A stretch of 64,000 nucleotides of DNA from assembly GCA_002694685.1 (NCBI GenBank), contig NZMW01000016.1, positions 62,001 to 126,000 of the forward strand. Direction: 5' to 3'. How positions within the stretch are numbered: position 1 is the stretch's first letter; each line of letters opens with the position of its first letter. Under the pieces are notes generated by a model. It saw only the letters and a list, made by a program, of their open reading frames with translations. It made no database searches and had not been told where the DNA came from. Source of the stretch: Balneola sp. GTDB taxonomy: Bacteria > Bacteroidota > Rhodothermia > Balneolales > Balneolaceae. A program made the position numbers and the translations under genes. Shown piece by piece: positions 8,902-17,242 of the stretch.

Positions 8902-9327
8902 ATGAACAGTACAGCCTGGCTTTATGGAGGAGTGTTAGCAGCGGTAGTTATACTGCTTCAGCTATTTGAATATTATCTGGCTATCTCAATTTTTCCCACC
9001 CCTGTTTATATTGGGGTTATTGCCCTTTTGTTTACGGCTTTGGGAATTTGGTTAGGCAAGAAGCTTACCGAAAAAAGTGAACCTGAATCTCCTGAACCTG
9101 TTTTTCGCCGTAATCAAAAGGCGCTAAAATCTTTGGGTATCAGTGAACGTGAGCTTGAGGTGTTGGAGCATTTGTCCAAAGGTAATTCCAATCAAGAGAT
9201 TGCCAATAAATTATTCATATCCATCAATACCGTAAAAACCCATCTCACCAGCTTATATCAAAAGCTGGAAGTTAGCCGCCGAAGTATGGCTGTTAAAAAG
9301 GCGCGTACATTAAAGCTGATTCCATAA
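8902..9327 (+). CDS. Membrane-tethered LuxR-type regulator
   Basis: A 141-residue protein with two predicted membrane helices (about 6-28 and 36-52) followed by a short linker and a C-terminal LuxR/NarL helix-turn-helix (about 79-140; SERELEVLEHLSKG, NQEIANKLFISINTVKTHL). There is no receiver or ligand-binding domain, so any sensing must go through the membrane helices or dimerisation. The DNA-binding domain would face the cytoplasm with both termini inside. It follows the M29 aminopeptidase by 12 bases and is probably co-transcribed with it. Short LuxR proteins with two membrane helices occur in Bacteroidota and relatives; their targets are not generally known. Confidence 0.85.
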   Translation: MNSTAWLYGGVLAAVVILLQLFEYYLAISIFPTPVYIGVIALLFTALGIWLGKKLTEKSEPESPEPVFRRNQKALKSLGISERELEVLEHLSKGNSNQEIANKLFISINTVKTHLTSLYQKLEVSRRSMAVKKARTLKLIP

Positions 9328-9358
9328 AAAATCCGCTGACTTTTTATAGCCAGCGGAT
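9325..9358 (-). terminator. Rho-independent terminator of pckA
   Basis: Inverted repeat ATCCGCTG (9331-9338) and CAGCGGAT (9351-9358), an eight-pair stem. On the minus strand it is followed directly by a run of T (complement of 9326-9331). It lies about 40 bases beyond the pckA stop. On the plus strand there is no T-run, so it does not look like a terminator for the LuxR-type gene. Confidence 0.75.
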
Positions 9359-9395
9359 CCATGTTAGAAGTTTTGATTTTTAAGCGTGATGCTTA

Positions 9396-11000
9396 TTACA
9401 CTACAACCCCAATATTTGGTCCGGCTTCGGTGATTTCATCACTGCTATCTGCCTCATACTTTTCAAAATTCTTAATGAAAAGTCTGGCTAGTTTTTCAGC
9501 TTGAATGTCATACTCCTCTCTGAATTCCCAAGAATACCGAGGTTGCAAAATCTCGGATGAAACATCCGGGCATGAAGTTGGAATTTCGAATCTAAACACC
9601 TCATCTGTTACCGTTTCAACATCATCCAGCTCTCCGGCATGTATGGCGTTGATGATGGCTCTGGTATCTTTCAGATTCATTCTTTCTCCACCCTTACCAT
9701 AGGCTCCGCCTGTAATTCCGGTATTTACCAGCCATGCTTTAGCATTGTGCTTACGCATTTTCTCGGCAAGCATTTCAGCATATTTGGCAGGTGGCCAGGC
9801 TAAGAAAGCTGCACCAAAGCAAGCAGAGAATGTAGCTTCAGGCTCAGTCACTCCCATCTCTGTACCGGCTACTTTGGCTGTATATCCGCTAATGAAGTGA
9901 TACATAGCTTGTTCCGGAGAAAGTTTACTGACCGGAGGCAGCACGCCAAAAGCATCATAAGTTAGGAATATGATATTTTTTGGATGCCCTGCTGTGCAAG
10001 GTATATTCGCATTCGAAATGTACTCGATTGGATACGAAGCCCGGGTATTTTGAGTAATGCTGACATCCTCATAATCTACTTCACGGCTTTCAGGGTCGTA
10101 ACCGACGTTTTCAAGTACGGTTCCAAACTTAATGGCATTATATATTTCAGGTTCTTTTTCTTCGGAAAGATTTATGGTTTTTGCGTAGCAACCGCCTTCA
10201 ATATTAAACACACCATCATCACTCCAGCAGTGTTCATCATCGCCGATTAATTTGCGGCTTTTATCTGCTGAAAGGGTGGTTTTACCTGTTCCTGAAAGAC
10301 CAAAGAAGAGTGCAACATCCTCAGGTTCTTCGCCCTCATTAGCCGAGCAGTGCATGGAAAGCACATCTTGTTTCGGCATCAAATAATGCATTACAGTGAA
10401 GATGCCTTTCTTCATTTCACCGGCATATTCGGTTCCTAAAATCACCATTTGTTTGGTTTTGAAGTTGACGTCCACACTCGCGTCTGAAGTCATTCCTTCG
10501 GTAAACCGGTTGGCCGGGAACTTACCTGCGTTATACACCACGAAGTCAGGCTCGCCAAAATTCTCGAGCTCTTCCTCTGTTGGGCGGATAAGCATGTTGT
10601 GCATAAAAAGTCCATGATACGGACGCTCAGCTATAATGCGTACTTTCAATCTGTAATTTGGATCCCATCCTGCAAATCCATCAATTACATACAGCCTTTC
10701 ACAAGTATTCAGATAGTCAGTTGCACGCTGATGATTGATATCAAAGGTGTGCTCGTCTAAAGGAATGTTGATGTTTCCCCACCAGATTTCATCCTTGATT
10801 CCTTCGCTTTCTACCACACGTTTATCAGCAGGACTTCTACCCGTTCTCTTTCCTGACCTAACTACCAACGATCCTTTATTGGTTATGGCTGAACCGGGAT
10901 CATATTTTAAAGCATCTTCATAAAATTTAGCCGGGGAAGGATTCCTGATTATATTTTGCACTGAGATATTTTGATTGGATAAGTCAACTTTGGTTCTCAT
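9396..11000 (-). CDS. pckA: Phosphoenolpyruvate carboxykinase (ATP)
   Basis: ATP-dependent PEP carboxykinase, 534 residues (E. coli 540), which converts oxaloacetate and ATP to PEP, CO2 and ADP, the entry step of gluconeogenesis. Motifs: [13 protein letters not shown] near 48-60 (substrate-binding Arg), the kinase P-loop GLSGTGKTT at 234-242, and the metal-binding [12 protein letters not shown] at 253-264. It is a single gene with its own terminator at 9325-9358. A 230-base gap separates it from the divergent DUF4199 gene. PEP carboxylase at 51-54 kb runs the opposite way, so both halves of the PEP-oxaloacetate node are in this window. Confidence 0.97.
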   Translation of the reverse strand: MRTKVDLSNQNISVQNIIRNPSPAKFYEDALKYDPGSAITNKGSLVVRSGKRTGRSPADKRVVESEGIKDEIWWGNINIPLDEHTFDINHQRATDYLNTCERLYVIDGFAGWDPNYRLKVRIIAERPYHGLFMHNMLIRPTEEELENFGEPDFVVYNAGKFPANRFTEGMTSDASVDVNFKTKQMVILGTEYAGEMKKGIFTVMHYLMPKQDVLSMHCSANEGEEPEDVALFFGLSGTGKTTLSADKSRKLIGDDEHCWSDDGVFNIEGGCYAKTINLSEEKEPEIYNAIKFGTVLENVGYDPESREVDYEDVSITQNTRASYPIEYISNANIPCTAGHPKNIIFLTYDAFGVLPPVSKLSPEQAMYHFISGYTAKVAGTEMGVTEPEATFSACFGAAFLAWPPAKYAEMLAEKMRKHNAKAWLVNTGITGGAYGKGGERMNLKDTRAIINAIHAGELDDVETVTDEVFRFEIPTSCPDVSSEILQPRYSWEFREEYDIQAEKLARLFIKNFEKYEADSSDEITEAGPNIGVVV

Positions 11001-11230
11001 GACATTAGGCTTTAGAGATTACTATTGAGTAAGTACTTATAGATACAAACCAAACATGAATTTTCTGTTAATAAACTCAATAAAGTTTTGCTTTTAGCTG
11101 AATTAATTCATGGAATCGCTTTTCCAACACATTGGCCACATTATTTTCTGGAAATCATACTTTCGGGTGATGCATTCTTTCGAATTTTTCCTTAATTCTA
11201 TGCCAGAAATGCTATCTAAACTCTGACCTT

Positions 11231-11791
11231 ATGAAAAAAATCGTTCTCACTTTCGGCATTTTTGCCGGAATCATCAATGTTGGAACAGGCATACTTCTTG
11301 TCAATTTGGCTGGAGAAGAAATGGTTCACGCCAATTCACAATGGATTGGCTATTTAGTAATGATCATTGCTTTGTCAATGATATTTGTAGGGATAAAACA
11401 ATATAGAGACGAGCATCTAGGTGGGGTCATTAAATTTGGCAAAGCTTTTTTAACCGGACTTTATATAGCACTGATTGCAAGCGCAATTTATGTGGGAGTC
11501 TGGGAACTCTATTTACAGGTCTCAGGAGTAGATTTTATAGCAAACTACCAAGCTTCTATGATCGAAAACATGCAAGCTGACGGAGCTAGTCAGGCCGAAA
11601 TTTCAGCCATGAAAGATCAGATGGAATTTTATGCGGAGATGTATGAGAATCCGTTTCTCAGAATATTAATTACATTATCAGAGATACTGCCTGTTGGTTT
11701 AATCATCAGCTTGATTAGTGCCGCCTTACTTAGGAAAAGTACCTTCTTTCCTTCCAACGAAAACATAGATCCCGAAGCACAGGCTATTTAA
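11231..11791 (+). CDS. DUF4199 membrane protein
   Basis: A 186-residue integral membrane protein of the DUF4199 family common in Bacteroidota and relatives. Four membrane helices can be placed, at about 4-26, 37-55, 68-92 and 146-168, with a soluble helical segment of about 45 residues between helices 3 and 4 (MIENMQADGASQAEISAMKD). The GIKQYRDEHLGGVIKFGKAF segment after helix 2 is the most characteristic part of the family. Function is unknown. The DUF1801 gene follows after 15 bases on the same strand. Confidence 0.8.
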   Translation: MKKIVLTFGIFAGIINVGTGILLVNLAGEEMVHANSQWIGYLVMIIALSMIFVGIKQYRDEHLGGVIKFGKAFLTGLYIALIASAIYVGVWELYLQVSGVDFIANYQASMIENMQADGASQAEISAMKDQMEFYAEMYENPFLRILITLSEILPVGLIISLISAALLRKSTFFPSNENIDPEAQAI

Positions 11792-11806
11792 CCCAAATGA
11801 TTACCT

Positions 11807-12262
11807 ATGAAAATTGAAGCAAAAAATCCCGACGATTACATCAACAAAGTTCCAGAAGAACGAACGGAGGCAATGAAAAAGCTTCGGAAAGTCATTAAGG
11901 ATAACCTTCCTGAAGGATTTCAGGAGACTATGAGTTATGGAATGATTGGCTATGTAGTTCCGCATTCTATTTATCCTGATGGATATCATGTGACTCCGGA
12001 CCTACCCCTTCCCTTCATAAATATCGCTTCTCAAAAAAGTCATATAGCCGTTTATCATTCCGGTATTTATGCAGACGATAAGCTTATGGAATGGTTCACC
12101 AACGAATATCCTAAGTATGTAAAAACGAAACTCAACATGGGCAAAAGCTGTATTCGATTTCGTAATCCGGATCACATTCCATTTGAGCTTATTGGTGAGT
12201 TAGCCGGTAAAATGACGGTAGAAGAATGGATCAAACTCTACGAAAAGAACAGGAAAAGTTGA
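11807..12262 (+). CDS. DUF1801 domain protein
   Basis: A 151-residue cytoplasmic protein of the DUF1801 (YdhG/YjhX-like) family. The recognisable parts are the N-terminal VPEERTEAMKKLRKVI helix, the ETMSYGMIGYVVP segment, and the central INIASQKSHIAVYHSGIY strand pair. The aromatic- and charge-rich middle forms the small alpha/beta fold known for the family, but the biochemical role is not established. It follows the DUF4199 gene by 15 bases and is the last gene before a 230-base structured non-coding stretch. Confidence 0.85.
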   Translation: MKIEAKNPDDYINKVPEERTEAMKKLRKVIKDNLPEGFQETMSYGMIGYVVPHSIYPDGYHVTPDLPLPFINIASQKSHIAVYHSGIYADDKLMEWFTNEYPKYVKTKLNMGKSCIRFRNPDHIPFELIGELAGKMTVEEWIKLYEKNRKS

Positions 12263-12289
12263 ACTCAATGTACATGAATATAATCCCGT

Positions 12290-12432
12290 ATTCGTCCGAC
12301 CGCTAAGAGAATGCGTTAGAACTGGGTAGAAACGATTAGCGGCCTGACGATTCAAAAACGACTATCCAGAATATAGGTCAAACAGTTCGTCCCTAAACAT
12401 TCATCGGACGAACCTAGTTCGTCAGATGAAGT
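12290..12432. repeat. Structured non-coding element with repeated TTCGTC arms
   Basis: Contains an imperfect 17-bp inverted repeat (12290-12306 with 12336-12352, 14 of 17 paired). It then has two mutually exclusive hairpins: GTTCGTCC (12385-12392) with GGACGAAC (12406-12413), or a 13-bp arm at 12400-12412 with 12418-12430 (12 of 13 paired, loop CCTAG). The second is followed by GTTTTT, so it could end transcription of the DUF1801 gene. Confidence 0.5.
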
Positions 12433-12493
12433 TTTTAGCCTTATTTCTGAAAACCAGCTTAATTTCAACATTATCACATTTAATTACACCATT

Positions 12494-12844
12494 ATGAATC
12501 CTAAAAACCACTCTATATCGCTTGCAGTAGAAGATATCAAAGCCTCTAAAGCATTTTATGAAAAGCTTGGGTTTGAACCCGTAGAGGGAACCGGCCCTAT
12601 TGAGCAGAACTGGATTATCATGAAAAAAGATTATTCCCACATTGGGTTGTTTCAGGGAATGTTTGAAGAAAATATCATCACCTTTAATCCAACCGATGCC
12701 CGAAGTATTTACAAAGACCTGAAAGAACAAGGGGTGGAGTTCTTGATGGAATCAGAATCCATCAAAGACGAAAAAGGACCCTGCCATTTTTGTATTGCAG
12801 ATCCTGATGGCAACCAGATTTTATTTGATCAGCATAACGACTAG
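12494..12844 (+). CDS. VOC (glyoxalase-fold) protein
   Basis: A 116-residue vicinal-oxygen-chelate fold protein. It shows the two beta-alpha-beta-beta-beta halves: ISLAVEDIKASKAFYEKLGF at the N-terminus and CHFCIADPDGNQILFDQH at the end. This length is typical of single-domain VOC proteins, which include glyoxalases, dioxygenases and antibiotic-binding proteins; metal ligands are not clear enough to choose. It is preceded by the structured element at 12290-12432 and followed by a second, unrelated-looking VOC gene. Confidence 0.85.
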   Translation: MNPKNHSISLAVEDIKASKAFYEKLGFEPVEGTGPIEQNWIIMKKDYSHIGLFQGMFEENIITFNPTDARSIYKDLKEQGVEFLMESESIKDEKGPCHFCIADPDGNQILFDQHND

Positions 12845-12931
12845 TTAGTTAGTGGATATAGAATCTTCAAGTAAATAGGTCCTCAAAAAACAAACGATAT
12901 AGATTAAATAAGCTTTCAGCCGTCAGCAATT

Positions 12932-12969
12932 AGCTTTCAGTTTATACAAAGACTAAAAAACTGATAGCT
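12932..12969. repeat. Inverted repeat of AGCTTTCAG type
   Basis: AGCTTTCAGTTT (12932-12943) pairs with AAACTGATAGCT (12958-12969) with one mismatch. Related AGCTTTCAG and ATCAGCT words surround it (12911-12990), as in the iterated AGCT/TCAG spacer repeats seen in many genomes. It lies in the leader of the second VOC gene. Confidence 0.5.
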
Positions 12970-13005
12970 GAAGTCTGGGAGCCATCAGCTAAAAAAACAA
13001 AATTC

Positions 13006-13428
13006 ATGAAAAAGCGAGTTACAGGAATAGGCGGTGTATTCTTAAAAGCAAAAGACCCAAAAGAAACCCAAGCTTGGTATAGAGAACACCTGGGAATTGA
13101 AAGCGGGAAGTATGGTGGCACTTTTGAATGGAGATATGCTGAAGATGCCTCTAAAAAAGGATATACAGCGTGGAGCATTTTTGACGAAAAAACCGAATAT
13201 ACCAACCCCAGTAATAAAGACGCGATGATCAACTATCGGGTCGAAAACCTCGAAGGGCTACTCAAAGTTCTGGAAGAAGAAGGGGTGGAAATTGTTGGGG
13301 AAATGGAAGTATTTGAATATGGCAAATTCGGCTGGATTATGGATCCCAATGGCTACAAAATTGAGCTATGGGAACCGAATGATAGCGAGTATGACAAGAT
13401 TAAGGGTGAAACGAATATGAGTCGTTAG
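13006..13428 (+). CDS. VOC (glyoxalase-fold) protein
   Basis: A 140-residue vicinal-oxygen-chelate protein: N-terminal TGIGGVFLKAKDPKETQAWY, then LGIESGKYGGTFEWR, and a C-terminal GWIMDPNGYKIELWEPND. The DPxGxxxELWEP ending is the usual last strand of the fold, where the Glu is often a metal ligand. The substrate is unknown. It shares a strand with the VOC gene upstream but is 160 bases away with repeats between them, so a shared transcript is uncertain. It converges on a tiny minus-strand gene only four bases beyond its stop. Confidence 0.87.
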   Translation: MKKRVTGIGGVFLKAKDPKETQAWYREHLGIESGKYGGTFEWRYAEDASKKGYTAWSIFDEKTEYTNPSNKDAMINYRVENLEGLLKVLEEEGVEIVGEMEVFEYGKFGWIMDPNGYKIELWEPNDSEYDKIKGETNMSR

Positions 13429-13432
13429 CTTT

Positions 13433-13537
13433 TTAATCTTTTTTCCTGATCAGCTTCACAAATACAAAACCAATAAGTACACTAACAGCAATAAAAGCTA
13501 AAAAAATTACTGTTTCTACACTCCCTAATGATCCCAT
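13433..13537 (-). CDS. Small single-span membrane protein, 34 residues
   Basis: A short open frame that is easy to miss: MGSLGSVETV at the N-terminus, a hydrophobic segment of about 19 residues (10-28), and a basic end KLIRKKD, giving a clean N-out/C-in membrane peptide by the positive-inside rule. An AAGGTG ribosome binding site sits five bases before the ATG (13543-13548). It lies 70 bases downstream of the TonB-C-like lipoprotein on the same strand and stops four bases short of the convergent VOC gene. No function can be assigned. The hydrophobic pattern, good start site and fit into the gap argue against chance. Confidence 0.6.
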   Translation of the reverse strand: MGSLGSVETVIFLAFIAVSVLIGFVFVKLIRKKD

Positions 13538-13606
13538 CTGTTCACCTTATTCTATAATTTAATTTTTTAAAGTAGTTAATTAATAATCTTTTAGTTGTCA
13601 ATTCAA

Positions 13607-14011
13607 TTAACGACTTAATCTATATGAGTTTCTCGCAGAACCTGAAAAAGAGACAGCTACAGAATCACAGGTGCCCGGTTTAAATTCATGGGCCTTCAAA
13701 ACACGTTCTGAAATTGTAGTTAAGCGATTATGAGGACTTGATAAGGTTATTACTGAATTTACCTCACCGGAAGGATCAACCTGAAAACTCATGATTACCG
13801 TACCCTCCACCCCATCTATTCTCAAGTCGGCAGGGTATTCACTTAGTTCTCTCGCTTCTTTTGCATTTAATAATTCGGGCTTCACTATCTCTTCACTACA
13901 AGCTTCAACCGGCTTAAGGTTGAATGGGTCAGATACTGGTTTCTGAGATTTTTGAGTAGTAGAACAAGAAGCCAGGAAGAATAATCCTGTTAGCAAAAAA
14001 AGTGAACGCAT
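13607..14011 (-). CDS. Lipoprotein with TonB C-terminal-like domain
   Basis: A 134-residue lipoprotein with lipobox LASC (C16). The mature part has a TonB C-terminal-type fold: DLRIDGVEGTVIMSFQVDPSGEVNSV followed by a helix and HEFKPGTC, in the pattern seen in energy-transducer TonB family proteins that lack the transmembrane anchor. Such secreted versions are common in Bacteroidota; their role is unclear. Two or three cysteines (C38 and C114 region) might form a disulfide. It is a single gene followed by the tiny membrane peptide. Confidence 0.75.
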   Translation of the reverse strand: MRSLFLLTGLFFLASCSTTQKSQKPVSDPFNLKPVEACSEEIVKPELLNAKEARELSEYPADLRIDGVEGTVIMSFQVDPSGEVNSVITLSSPHNRLTTISERVLKAHEFKPGTCDSVAVSFSGSARNSYRLSR

Positions 14012-14055
14012 AGGAAATCATTTGTTAATTAAATCGAATAGTTATCATTCAAAAT

Positions 14056-14105
14056 AGGAAACATTGAATTCCTTAACCTCAATAAATACATCATTCAATG
14101 TTCCT
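14056..14105. repeat. Inverted repeat of ACATTGAAT type
   Basis: AGGAAACATTGAAT (14056-14069) pairs with ATTCAATGTTCCT (14093-14105) with a single bulge, loop of 23 bases. Further TTCGATATTCAATATTCG words follow to 14125. It lies just downstream of clpB and may act as its transcript end, although there is no T-run. Confidence 0.5.
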
Positions 14106-14130
14106 TGTTCGATATTCAATATTCGTCAGT

Positions 14131-16770
14131 TCAATCCTCTTCCGCCCACGCTTCCACATCATCCAGTACCTCGGCAAAATCAATGCCGTCTTTGGCTTTA
14201 TTGATGGTAGCTTCGTAATGCACTGCACCTTCTTCATCCCGGCTAATCAACTGTTTAGCCAGCTTATTGGTGATGTTTTGCTGTATCACTCGTTTTAACG
14301 GGCGTGCACCATAAACCGGATCGTAACCGCGGATAGCCAGCCAGTCTTTCACGTTGTCCGAGACATCCAGCACTACATTGTTTTTCTTGAGCATTTCATG
14401 AACCCTTCTAAGTTGAATATCCACAATAGAACGAATGTGTTCTTTTCCAAGCGGATGGAATACAATGGTGTCATCCACGCGGTTTAGAAACTCTGGACGA
14501 ATTGTTTGCTTAAGCTGATCAATGAGCTTGTTTTGAAGCTCTTCATATTTCTGATCAGAAAGCTCTCCTCCTGATTTCTCAATTTCATTTGAAATGAGAT
14601 GAGAACCGATATTCGAAGTCATGATAATGATGGTGTTTTTGAAATCCACCGTCACGCCTTTATTGTCGGTCAGGCGGCCTTCATCCAGCACCTGCAACAG
14701 AATGTTGAATACATCCGGGTGGGCTTTCTCAATTTCATCCAGCAAAATTACAGAGTAAGGATGGCGCCGGGCAGCTTCGGTTAGCTGTCCACCTTCATCA
14801 TAACCCACATATCCCGGAGGCGCACCAACCAGGCGACTTACACTGTGCTTTTCCATGTACTCACTCATATCGATGCGAATCATTGCTTGTTCGTCGTTGA
14901 ACAAAAAGTCAGCCAGTGAACGAGCCAGTTCAGTTTTACCCACACCGGTGGAACCTAAGAAGAAGAAGGAACCGATTGGCTTCTGTTCGTCTTGGAGTCC
15001 GGCACGAGAACGACGCACAGCGTCAGAAACAGCCTCAATTGCTTTATCCTGTCCAATCACTCGTTTGTGTAACTCATCCTCCAGCAGAAGTAATTTCTTG
15101 CGTTCGCTCTCCAGCATTTTACGTACGGGAATTCCGGTCCATCGCGCTACAATATCAGCGATATCTTCGGCATCAACTTCCTCTTTAAGCAGTGCTTGAT
15201 TTTCCTGCATATCGTCCAGCTTCTGCTGTGACTCTTGAAGGTCATTTTCCAGCTGAGCGATAGTACCATATCTCAGCTCAGCAACTTTCTCATAGTTTCC
15301 TTGACGTTCAGCTTTATCCGCTTCATTTCGGGAAGTGTCAATCACTTGCTTGAGTTCACGTACTCTTTGAATCAGTTCACGTTCCTGCTCCCACTGCACG
15401 CGCATAGTCTTACGCTCTTCTTCTAAATCGGCCAGCTCTTTTTCAATCCCTTTCATTTTGGACTGATCTTTTTCACGCTTCAAAGCCTCACGTTCAATTT
15501 CCAACTGACGGATTTGCCGTTCCAGTGCGTCCAGCTCTTCAGGCAGTGAATCTATTTGTAACCGTAACCGGGACGCGGCTTCATCAATAAGGTCAATGGC
15601 TTTATCCGGCAAGAACCGATCGGCAATATATCTGTGTGAGAGTTCAGCAGCTGCAACCACGGCGGCATCGGTAATTCGAACTCCGTGGTGAACTTCATAT
15701 CGTTCTTGTAATCCACGCAAAATGGAAACGGTATCTTCCACAGAAGGCTCGCCTACCAACACAGTCTGCAATCTTCTCTCAAGCGCTTTGTCTTTTTCGA
15801 TGTACTTGCGATACTCGTCCAGTGTAGTTGCGCCGATAGCATGAAGCTCTCCCCGAGCAAGCGCCGGCTTTAGGATATTAGCCGCGTCCATAGCTCCTTC
15901 AGTGGCACCCGCACCAACTAGTGTGTGAATTTCATCAATAAAGAGAATGACCTCTCCATCGGAATCGGTAACGTCTTTAACAACGGCCTTCAGGCGTTCC
16001 TCAAATTCACCCCGGAATTTAGTTCCAGCAACTAATGAACCCATATCCAAGGCTACGATTCTTTTGGTTTTCAAGCCTTCCGGTACATCGCCCCGAATAA
16101 TACGAAGTGCCATACCTTCGGCAATAGCGGTTTTACCAACACCCGGTTCACCAATTAATACCGGATTGTTTTTAGTCCGGCGACTCAGGATTTGCATCAC
16201 TCTGCGGATCTCCTGATCTCGTCCGATAACAGGATCAAGTTTATTCTTTTCAGCCAGTTCGTTTAAGTCACGGGCATATTTTTTGAGTGCACCATAGCGA
16301 CTTTCCGCGTTTGGGTCATCCACTGTCTGATTGCCACGAACGTCTTTGAGTACTTTTAGAATATTTTCTTTGGTAACGCCTTGGTCTTTCAGCAAATTAG
16401 CGACCTCTCCTTTCACACTCGTCATCCCAATAAGAACATGCTCGGAACTGATATATTCATCTCCAAGTTTGCCCCCTTCTTTTTGAGCGACATCAAACAG
16501 CTGTTTGCTTGTGTTAGATAGATATTGTCCTGAGACAGAGGCACCTTGTACATTAGGCAAACGCTCTAAGGCTGAATCCACAACTTTTTGGATAGCCGCA
16601 GGGTTTGCACCAAGTTTCCCTAGTATGGTATTTACGATACTGTCCTGATCGGAAAGAAATGCTTTTAAAATATGGGCAGGTTCTACAGCTTGATTGTTGC
16701 TGCTTTGTGCTATTTCTATAGCTTTTTGAACGGCCTCTTGAGCCTTTAGTGTAAATTTATTCAGATTCAT
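14131..16770 (-). CDS. clpB: ATP-dependent disaggregase ClpB
   Basis: Hexameric AAA+ protein disaggregase, 879 residues (E. coli 857), which works with DnaK to recover aggregated proteins. Order of domains: N-terminal Clp repeat domain (1-150), first AAA module with Walker A GEPGVGKT and Walker [10 protein letters not shown], a long coiled-coil middle domain (about 410-530, [19 protein letters not shown]), and second AAA module with GSTGVGKTE and [15 protein letters not shown]. It has a strong ribosome binding site AAGGAGAT seven bases before the ATG. It is a single gene beside DegP and Hsp20, forming a protein quality-control neighbourhood. No CIRCE element is visible upstream. Confidence 0.97.
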   Translation of the reverse strand: MNLNKFTLKAQEAVQKAIEIAQSSNNQAVEPAHILKAFLSDQDSIVNTILGKLGANPAAIQKVVDSALERLPNVQGASVSGQYLSNTSKQLFDVAQKEGGKLGDEYISSEHVLIGMTSVKGEVANLLKDQGVTKENILKVLKDVRGNQTVDDPNAESRYGALKKYARDLNELAEKNKLDPVIGRDQEIRRVMQILSRRTKNNPVLIGEPGVGKTAIAEGMALRIIRGDVPEGLKTKRIVALDMGSLVAGTKFRGEFEERLKAVVKDVTDSDGEVILFIDEIHTLVGAGATEGAMDAANILKPALARGELHAIGATTLDEYRKYIEKDKALERRLQTVLVGEPSVEDTVSILRGLQERYEVHHGVRITDAAVVAAAELSHRYIADRFLPDKAIDLIDEAASRLRLQIDSLPEELDALERQIRQLEIEREALKREKDQSKMKGIEKELADLEEERKTMRVQWEQERELIQRVRELKQVIDTSRNEADKAERQGNYEKVAELRYGTIAQLENDLQESQQKLDDMQENQALLKEEVDAEDIADIVARWTGIPVRKMLESERKKLLLLEDELHKRVIGQDKAIEAVSDAVRRSRAGLQDEQKPIGSFFFLGSTGVGKTELARSLADFLFNDEQAMIRIDMSEYMEKHSVSRLVGAPPGYVGYDEGGQLTEAARRHPYSVILLDEIEKAHPDVFNILLQVLDEGRLTDNKGVTVDFKNTIIIMTSNIGSHLISNEIEKSGGELSDQKYEELQNKLIDQLKQTIRPEFLNRVDDTIVFHPLGKEHIRSIVDIQLRRVHEMLKKNNVVLDVSDNVKDWLAIRGYDPVYGARPLKRVIQQNITNKLAKQLISRDEEGAVHYEATINKAKDGIDFAEVLDDVEAWAEED

Positions 16771-17007
16771 AATAGATCTCCTTTTTTCTCTTTTCTACTG
16801 AGATAATGACCAAAATCGTGCCCACTCAAGAATATTGACAGAATTACAGTATTTAAAAATTTTGAACAAACGCCTGATCTTGTGCTTGAGATCTTGCTTA
16901 TTTAACTACCATATGAATAAGATATTTAGAGATCAATTCAGTAATGAATCTTGTGTACTGAGGTCTTTTTTATAGATAAGCTTACCAAGACCACGAATTT
17001 ATAAGGC

Positions 17008-17064
17008 ATAAAAAAACCCCGAACTGTATCAGAGTTCAGGGTTTGGGTTTTTCGGGGTACAAAA
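17008..17064 (-). terminator. Hairpin element A, terminator-like
   Basis: On the minus strand CCCCGAA is followed by AACTC-type arms and then TTCGGGG and seven T. The inner stem GAACT (17021-17025) pairs with AGTTC (17033-17037) around loop GTATCAG. The outer CCCC (17017-17020) pairs with GGGG (17054-17057). It matches element B along its length except for the inner stem. Confidence 0.65.
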
Positions 17065-17169
17065 TCTTAAAAAAAACTTACACGCTAAAGATACAAAATG
17101 TTTAAAATAATATGCTTGTAATTTTTAGTAAATCGTTAAGCCTAAAAATATTAGCACTAATCCACCTGT

Positions 17170-17224
17170 CATAAAAACCCCGGTCCGTATCAGGGACCAA
17201 GGTTTGGGTTTTCGGGGTACAAAT
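17170..17224 (-). terminator. Hairpin element B, terminator of degP
   Basis: Same architecture as element A 160 bases away. The inner stem is GGTCC (17182-17186) with GGACC (17194-17198) around the same loop GTATCAG, and the outer CCCC/GGGG pair is kept. A T-run follows on the minus strand. It lies 20 bases beyond the degP stop. The inner-stem bases differ from A but still pair, which is covariation. Confidence 0.7.
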
Positions 17225-17242
17225 TCAAAGTCTTATTATAGG

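Larger units (their letters stand above)
16771..17242. other. Intergenic region between degP and clpB
   Basis: 472 bases with no supported gene. The part next to clpB (16771-17000) is its leader and promoter region, with a weak sigma-54-like match at 16808-16823 (GGGCACG, four bases, TGGT; the minus-12 GC is lost). The part next to degP holds two related hairpin elements, listed separately. A 15-codon frame starting at 17172 on the minus strand is too short to call. Confidence 0.6.

Noticed and set aside
11110-11226. 38-codon plus-strand frame before the DUF4199 gene
   Set aside because: No ribosome binding site and aromatic-rich composition typical of random A+T-rich sequence; conservation would be needed.
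11231-13428. Integron cassette array
   Set aside because: Small VOC/DUF genes on one strand resemble cassettes, but no attC-type RYYYAAC/GTTRRRY pairs were found at gene ends.
16808-16823. Possible sigma-54 promoter upstream of clpB
   Set aside because: The GGGCACG half fits but the minus-12 element reads TGGT at the required spacing, so the essential GC is missing.
17127-17172. 15-codon frame on the minus strand between hairpins A and B
   Set aside because: Too short, with no ribosome binding site; it starts within the T-run of hairpin B.
16771-17242. CIRCE operator for heat shock control
   Set aside because: No TTAGCACTC-N9-GAGTGCTAA pair is present; only an isolated TTAGCACT appears near 17150.
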